Shown: positions 59,770 to 64,000 of the stretch, in pieces
Position numbering within the stretch: the first letter of the stretch is position 1
Layout of the letters: each line of letters begins with the position of its first letter
Assembly: GCF_040115645.1 (NCBI RefSeq)
Contig: NC_089578.1
Location: 682,001-746,000 of the forward strand
Direction of reading: 5' to 3'
Length of the DNA stretch: 64,000 bases
DNA from: Euwallacea fornicatus
Lineage: Eukaryota > Arthropoda > Insecta > Coleoptera > Curculionidae
Position numbers and translations under genes: made by a program
Notes under the pieces: model-generated
What the model was told of the DNA's origin: nothing
Databases searched by the model: none
Seen by the model: only the letters and a program-made list of their open reading frames with translations

Positions 59770-62735
59770 ATTCCTCAGTTTCCCTCCTGACCCGTCCCGA
59801 AGTTGAAACGCATCTAGCGTGCCACGAGTGCGCGGAATAACAACGCCGAGATATGCAAACTCGTCCCCGGGGCAGATTCAGATTCAATTGTTTTACCCGC
59901 CCGTCACTGTTGCCGGCAGAGACGTTTTCGTCGAAGCCGTAAACCTCTTTGGGTGGAAAAATCACTGTTTCCGCTCAAGTTTTCGTTTTATTTGTGTTAA
60001 ATCTGGACAGAAGAAAGTTCGGAAACGGCGAAATCGAGGCACGGCCCTGTGCAGTTGCACTCGAACGGGCAATGCGCAGAGAGAACTTCCAGCCGAGTCG
60101 AACTTCGGTAAGTAGAGGCAGCCATTGCAGTTCGAAACAATTTTCATAACGGACGTTTTCCGATGTTGCAACAAAAACTATTGAGAAGCATTTTGCTTCA
60201 CAAACAAGCAAATGAAGACGTTTGTGGATAATGTAGATCGAGCACGGAACATTTTCAAGCTGCGGTGATTTATCACTTTGGCTAAAAATAATTCGGAATT
60301 TTCCTTTTCGTTTTGGTAACTGGTAGCGCCCTCTGTCAGCAATAAAAAAGTTAAGGCGAAATTTTCCAGATCCCTTCAGAGACGGAGAGGAAGTTGAAAT
60401 GAATGTACTAGTGTGCCATGAATGCGCGGAAAACAACGGCAAGGCATGCAAACTCGTCCCCCGGTCAGATTCAAATTCAATTGTTTTGCCGGGCCGTTGT
60501 TGTTGTTCCTAGCAGAGTCGTTTTTGTGGGAGCCGTAATTTACTTTCCGTGAAAACACAGATAAATTCCCGTTTCCCTTCAAGTTTTCATTGTATTCCTG
60601 TCAAATTTGAATAGAAGAAAGTTCAGAAACGGCGAAATCGAAGCACGGCCCTGTGTAGCTGCACTCAAACGGCCGATACGGGGAATGGCCAGATAGAACT
60701 TTCAACGGAGTGGAACTTCGGTAAGTCAGCCATTGAAGTTGGAAATAAATTTTATAACGGCCTTTTCCCAATACGAAAACTATTGAGAAGTATTTTACTT
60801 CACCAGTAAGCAGATTAACACGTTTGTGGACAACACAGATTGTGCAAATAACATTTTCAAGCTGCGGTGATTTATAACTTAACCTGAAGATAATTCTGGA
60901 TTTTTAGTTTCATTTTGCTCACTCGTAGCGCCCTCTACCAGCAATTTAAAAAAATTAAGAAAATATTTCACCGATTTCTTCAAAGGTGGAGCGGAAGTTA
61001 TAACGCATATACTAGTGTGCCATGAATGCGCGGAATAACAACGGCAAGGTATGCAAACTCGTCGCCCGGTCAGATTTAAATTCAATTGTTTTGCCGGGCT
61101 GTTGTTGTTCCTAGCAGAGTCATTTTTGTGGAAGCCGTAATTTACTTTCCGTAAAAACATAGATAAATTCCTGTTTCCCCTCAAGTTTTCATTTTATTCG
61201 TGTCATGTTCGAACAGAAGAAAGTTTAGAAACAGCTAAATCGAAGCACGGCCCTGTGTAGCTGCACTCAAACGGCCGATACGGGGAATGGCCAGATAGAA
61301 CTTTCAATGGAGAGGAACTTCGGTAAGTCAGCCATTGAAGTTTCAAACAATTTTTATAACGGGCGTTTTGCAATGTTTAGCAAAAACTCTTAAAAAGTAT
61401 TTTACTTCATAAACAAACAAACGAAAACGTTTGTGGACAATGCAAATTGTCCATAGAACATTTTCAAGCTGTGGTAATTCATAACTTAACCTGATGATAA
61501 TTCTGGATTTTTAGTTTCATTTTGGCGACTAGTAGCGCCCTCTGTCAGCAAATTAAAAAATTATTTCGCCGATCTCTTCAAAGAGGAAGCGCAAATTAAA
61601 ATGCATCTAGTGTGCCACGAATGCGCGGAATAACAACGGCAAGGTATGCAAACTCGTCGCCCGGTCAGATTCAAATTCAATTGTTTTGCCGGGCCGTTGT
61701 TGTTCCCAGCAGAGTCACTTTTGTGGAAGCCGTAGTTTACTTTCCGTGGAAACATGGATAAATTGCTGTTTCCCCTCAAGTTTTCATTCTATTCCTGTCA
61801 TATTTGAATAGAAGAAAGTTCAGAAGCGGCGAAATCGAAGCACGGCCCTGTCTAGTTGCACTCGAACGGGCAATGCGCAGATAGAACTTCCAGCCGAGTC
61901 GAAGTCCGGTAAGTAGTCAGCCATTGAAGTTTGAAACAATTTTCATAACGGACGTTTTCCAATGTTTAACAAAAACTTTTGACAAGTATTTTATTTCACA
62001 AATAAGCAGATGAAAACGTTTTTGGACAGTGCAAATTGTGCATAGAACATTTTTAAGCTGCGGTGATTTATGACTTAACCTATAATAATTCCAAATTTTC
62101 AGTTTCATTTTGGTAACTAGTAGCGCCCTCTGTCAGCAATAAAAAAGTTAAGGCGATATTTTCCAGACCCCTTCAACGATGGAGCGAAAGTTGAAATGAT
62201 TATTCTAGTGTGCCATGAATGCGCGGAATAACAACGGCAAGATATGCAAACTCGTTGCTCGGTCATATTCAAATTCAATTGTTTTGCCGGGCCGTTGTTG
62301 TTCCCAGCGGAGTCATTTTTGTGGAAGTCGTAAATCTTTTTCTGTAAAAATATGGATAAATTGCTGTTTCCCCTCAAGTTTTCATTTCATTTGTGTTATA
62401 TCTGAACAGAAGAAAGTTCAGAAACGGCGATATCGAAGCACGGCCCTGTGTAGCTGCACTCAAACGGCCGATACGGGGAATGGCCAGATAGAACTTTCAA
62501 TGGAGAGGAACTTCGGTAAGTCAGCCATTGAAGCTTCAAACAATTTTTATAACGGGCGTTTTGCAATGCTTAACAAAAACGATTGAGAAATATTTTATCT
62601 CACAAATAAGCAAAATATATTTGTGGACAATGCTGATTGTGCATTATGCGGTGATTTATGACTTAACCTGGAGATAATTTCGGACTTTCAGTTTCACGTG
62701 GATAACTAGTAGCGCCCTCTATTAGCAATAAATTA
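59770..62735. repeat. Tandem array of about five 600-bp units
   Basis: Five copies of a unit follow head to tail. A GCGCGGAATAACAACG-type segment sits at about 59830, 60424, 61029, 61622 and 62220, and a TAGCGCCCTCT segment at about 60327, 60927, 61533, 62122 and 62711. Spacings are about 589-606 bp. The first copy is more diverged, the last ends at about 62735. Every copy carries a donor-like GGTAAGT after an ACTTCG or AGTCCG stretch. Minus-strand frames of 68-101 codons recur in the units (KQLNLN, then RVC, then CRCYSAHSWHT), but without known homology. It is satellite-like DNA. Confidence 0.85.
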
Positions 62736-62739
62736 ATTA

Positions 62740-63440
62740 AGACAACATTTGGATTTTGCGTCATGAAAAACCCGCATACCAAATTTTGTCCGATTTTTAA
62801 ATCTCTTTTCGAAAATATTAGAACAGAAAACAAATTAAAAATGAAACTTCAACCTCCTCTAGTTCTCACACGAAGACGTTGCGGGCTTACACCACCGCTC
62901 TAAAGAATTTGAGCATTTTTATTTTGTTGTTTTGTTTAAATAAAAAGATGGTGAACGGATCCCCTTTGGGCCCTATTAATTACTTCTCCCCACCAAAGTA
63001 TTTTTGCACAAAAATATAGCAGTTAACACTGGCCTGGGGTGTTTATTAACCATTAAATCGTAAATTTAAATAAATTCATTGTGAGATATCAAAAAAAAAA
63101 TTGCAGATGTGAGAACAATTCAGTTCGGAGGGAAAATTTGGATTTGTTTTTGTTGTTGTTATTCCAGACAGTAAAAATGACGTTGCTTTGTTGACGATTT
63201 TGCGTAATACAACGAAATTAAAGTTAGCATGCTTAAGATTTCCTAGGGGTGAGATCGTGCTTGAAATTAAGTACAAAAATAGTTAAAATGATGTCTAAAA
63301 GAGAGCAGATATCAGAGCATATGCGCCTATAGTGGTTTATTCCTAGAGTGGCAAAAGCAAGCGACAAACTGCCCCAGGATTGCATTTAAGTTATTCCATC
63401 GTTAACTATACTGTGAAAAAATACCAAAAATGTTGTAATT
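62740..63440. other. No gene recognised
   Basis: AT-rich stretch between the tandem array and the Tc1 remnant. No exon or clear termini seen. Confidence 0.4.
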
Positions 63441-63449
63441 TTCCAATCA

Positions 63450-63930
63450 AAGAACGGAGAGAGAGATCAAGATCCAGTAGATGCAGGAGAGGAGTGTCTT
63501 CTGCTTACTGTTAAACGCGGAGGTGGTTCAGTCATGGTTTGGGGCTGATTCGCTGGCGCAGCTGTGGATGGCACCGGGAGAATCGAAGGGATTTCGAGAA
63601 AAGGAAGGTGCGGCGACGTCTTAGAAGCTCCTGCGATTCTGGACTAATACTTTTAGATCGGAATTTTCTGTTAAAAAACACTAATCCAAAACACACACGC
63701 CAATCATCTGAAGAATATTTACACGATTTTGAAAAGGAAGGCACTGTCACATTAATGGTTTGGCCTCCTCAGGGCCCGGATTTAAATCCAATTGATCTAT
63801 CGTGGGACGAACTAGACAGAAAGGTCACAACAGCCAGTGACTTGTTCGATAATTTAGAAACGGCTTAGGATGAAATAAAACCTGAAATTTTGAGAAAAAC
63901 TCGTGCGTAGATCATGCCATGCTGTTATTC
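63450..63930 (+). pseudogene. Tc1-like transposase remnant
   Basis: The plus strand, over two frames, encodes a GGGSVMVWG-like stretch with an in-frame stop, then AVDGTGRIEGI, and finally LMVWPPQGPDLNPIDLSWDE followed by LDRKV. This is the C-terminal half of a Tc1-type transposase with several stops. Confidence 0.75.
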
Positions 63931-64000
63931 AATCACGAGGAGGAAACGTGGATGAATTTTTCATGACTCCATTTTTTTTTTAACATGTTTTGAGTCGATT

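Noticed and set aside
61561..62377. Recurrent minus-strand frames in the tandem array as a gene family
   Set aside because: They begin and end at different points in each unit, are broken in some copies and resemble no protein I know. Repetition of the DNA explains them.

Overview
The window is nuclear DNA of an insect. Every gene is split by GT-AG introns, the genes belong to typical insect families (an insect-type chiffon/DBF4, fringe, PFKFB), and the DNA between and inside them is full of Tc1/mariner debris and of short elements ending in TACAGGG or CAGGGTG. The order cannot be fixed from sequence alone. A beetle would fit, but that is only an impression.

Layout: 1-7.8 kb holds nested foldback (long inverted repeat) elements and mariner remnants, with no gene I can defend. 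At 7.8-11.5 kb (+) lies the 3' part of a 6-phosphofructo-2-kinase/fructose-2,6-bisphosphatase gene. At 12-16.1 kb there are only repeats. At 16.5-22.9 kb (-) lies the downstream part of a chiffon/DBF4-like gene: the DBF4-type zinc finger plus a long C-terminal region, seven exons in a consistent frame. At 25.9-27.4 kb (+) is a complete six-exon gene for the iron-sulfur subunit of succinate dehydrogenase, divergent from chiffon. At 28.4-41.1 kb (-) are the last six exons of fringe, spread over 12.7 kb by transposon-filled introns. At 43.6-45.1 kb (+) and 49.1-54.8 kb (+) are two complete galactose mutarotase-like genes in tandem, with an extra orphan copy of a first exon between them at 47.75 kb. 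A fairly young Tc1-type transposon (54.82-56.11 kb) sits 22 bp after the stop codon of the second. From 56.6 kb to the end there are only mobile elements and a tandem array of about five 600-bp units (59.77-62.74 kb).

The genes do not form one pathway. PFKFB (glycolytic control), SdhB (TCA cycle and complex II) and the mutarotases (sugar anomer exchange) are metabolic, whereas chiffon (replication licensing and histone acetylation) and fringe (Notch glycosylation) are regulatory. Exon junctions were set by translating across splice sites and requiring matching phase, and all five multi-exon reading frames close without a frameshift. First exons of PFKFB, chiffon and fringe were not found. Nothing here looks like a new defence or biosynthetic system. 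The most unusual items are the two-subtype 600-bp tandem array, the orphan mutarotase first exon, the nested foldback elements, and chiffon read as one frame across its DBF4 and CHAT-type parts.
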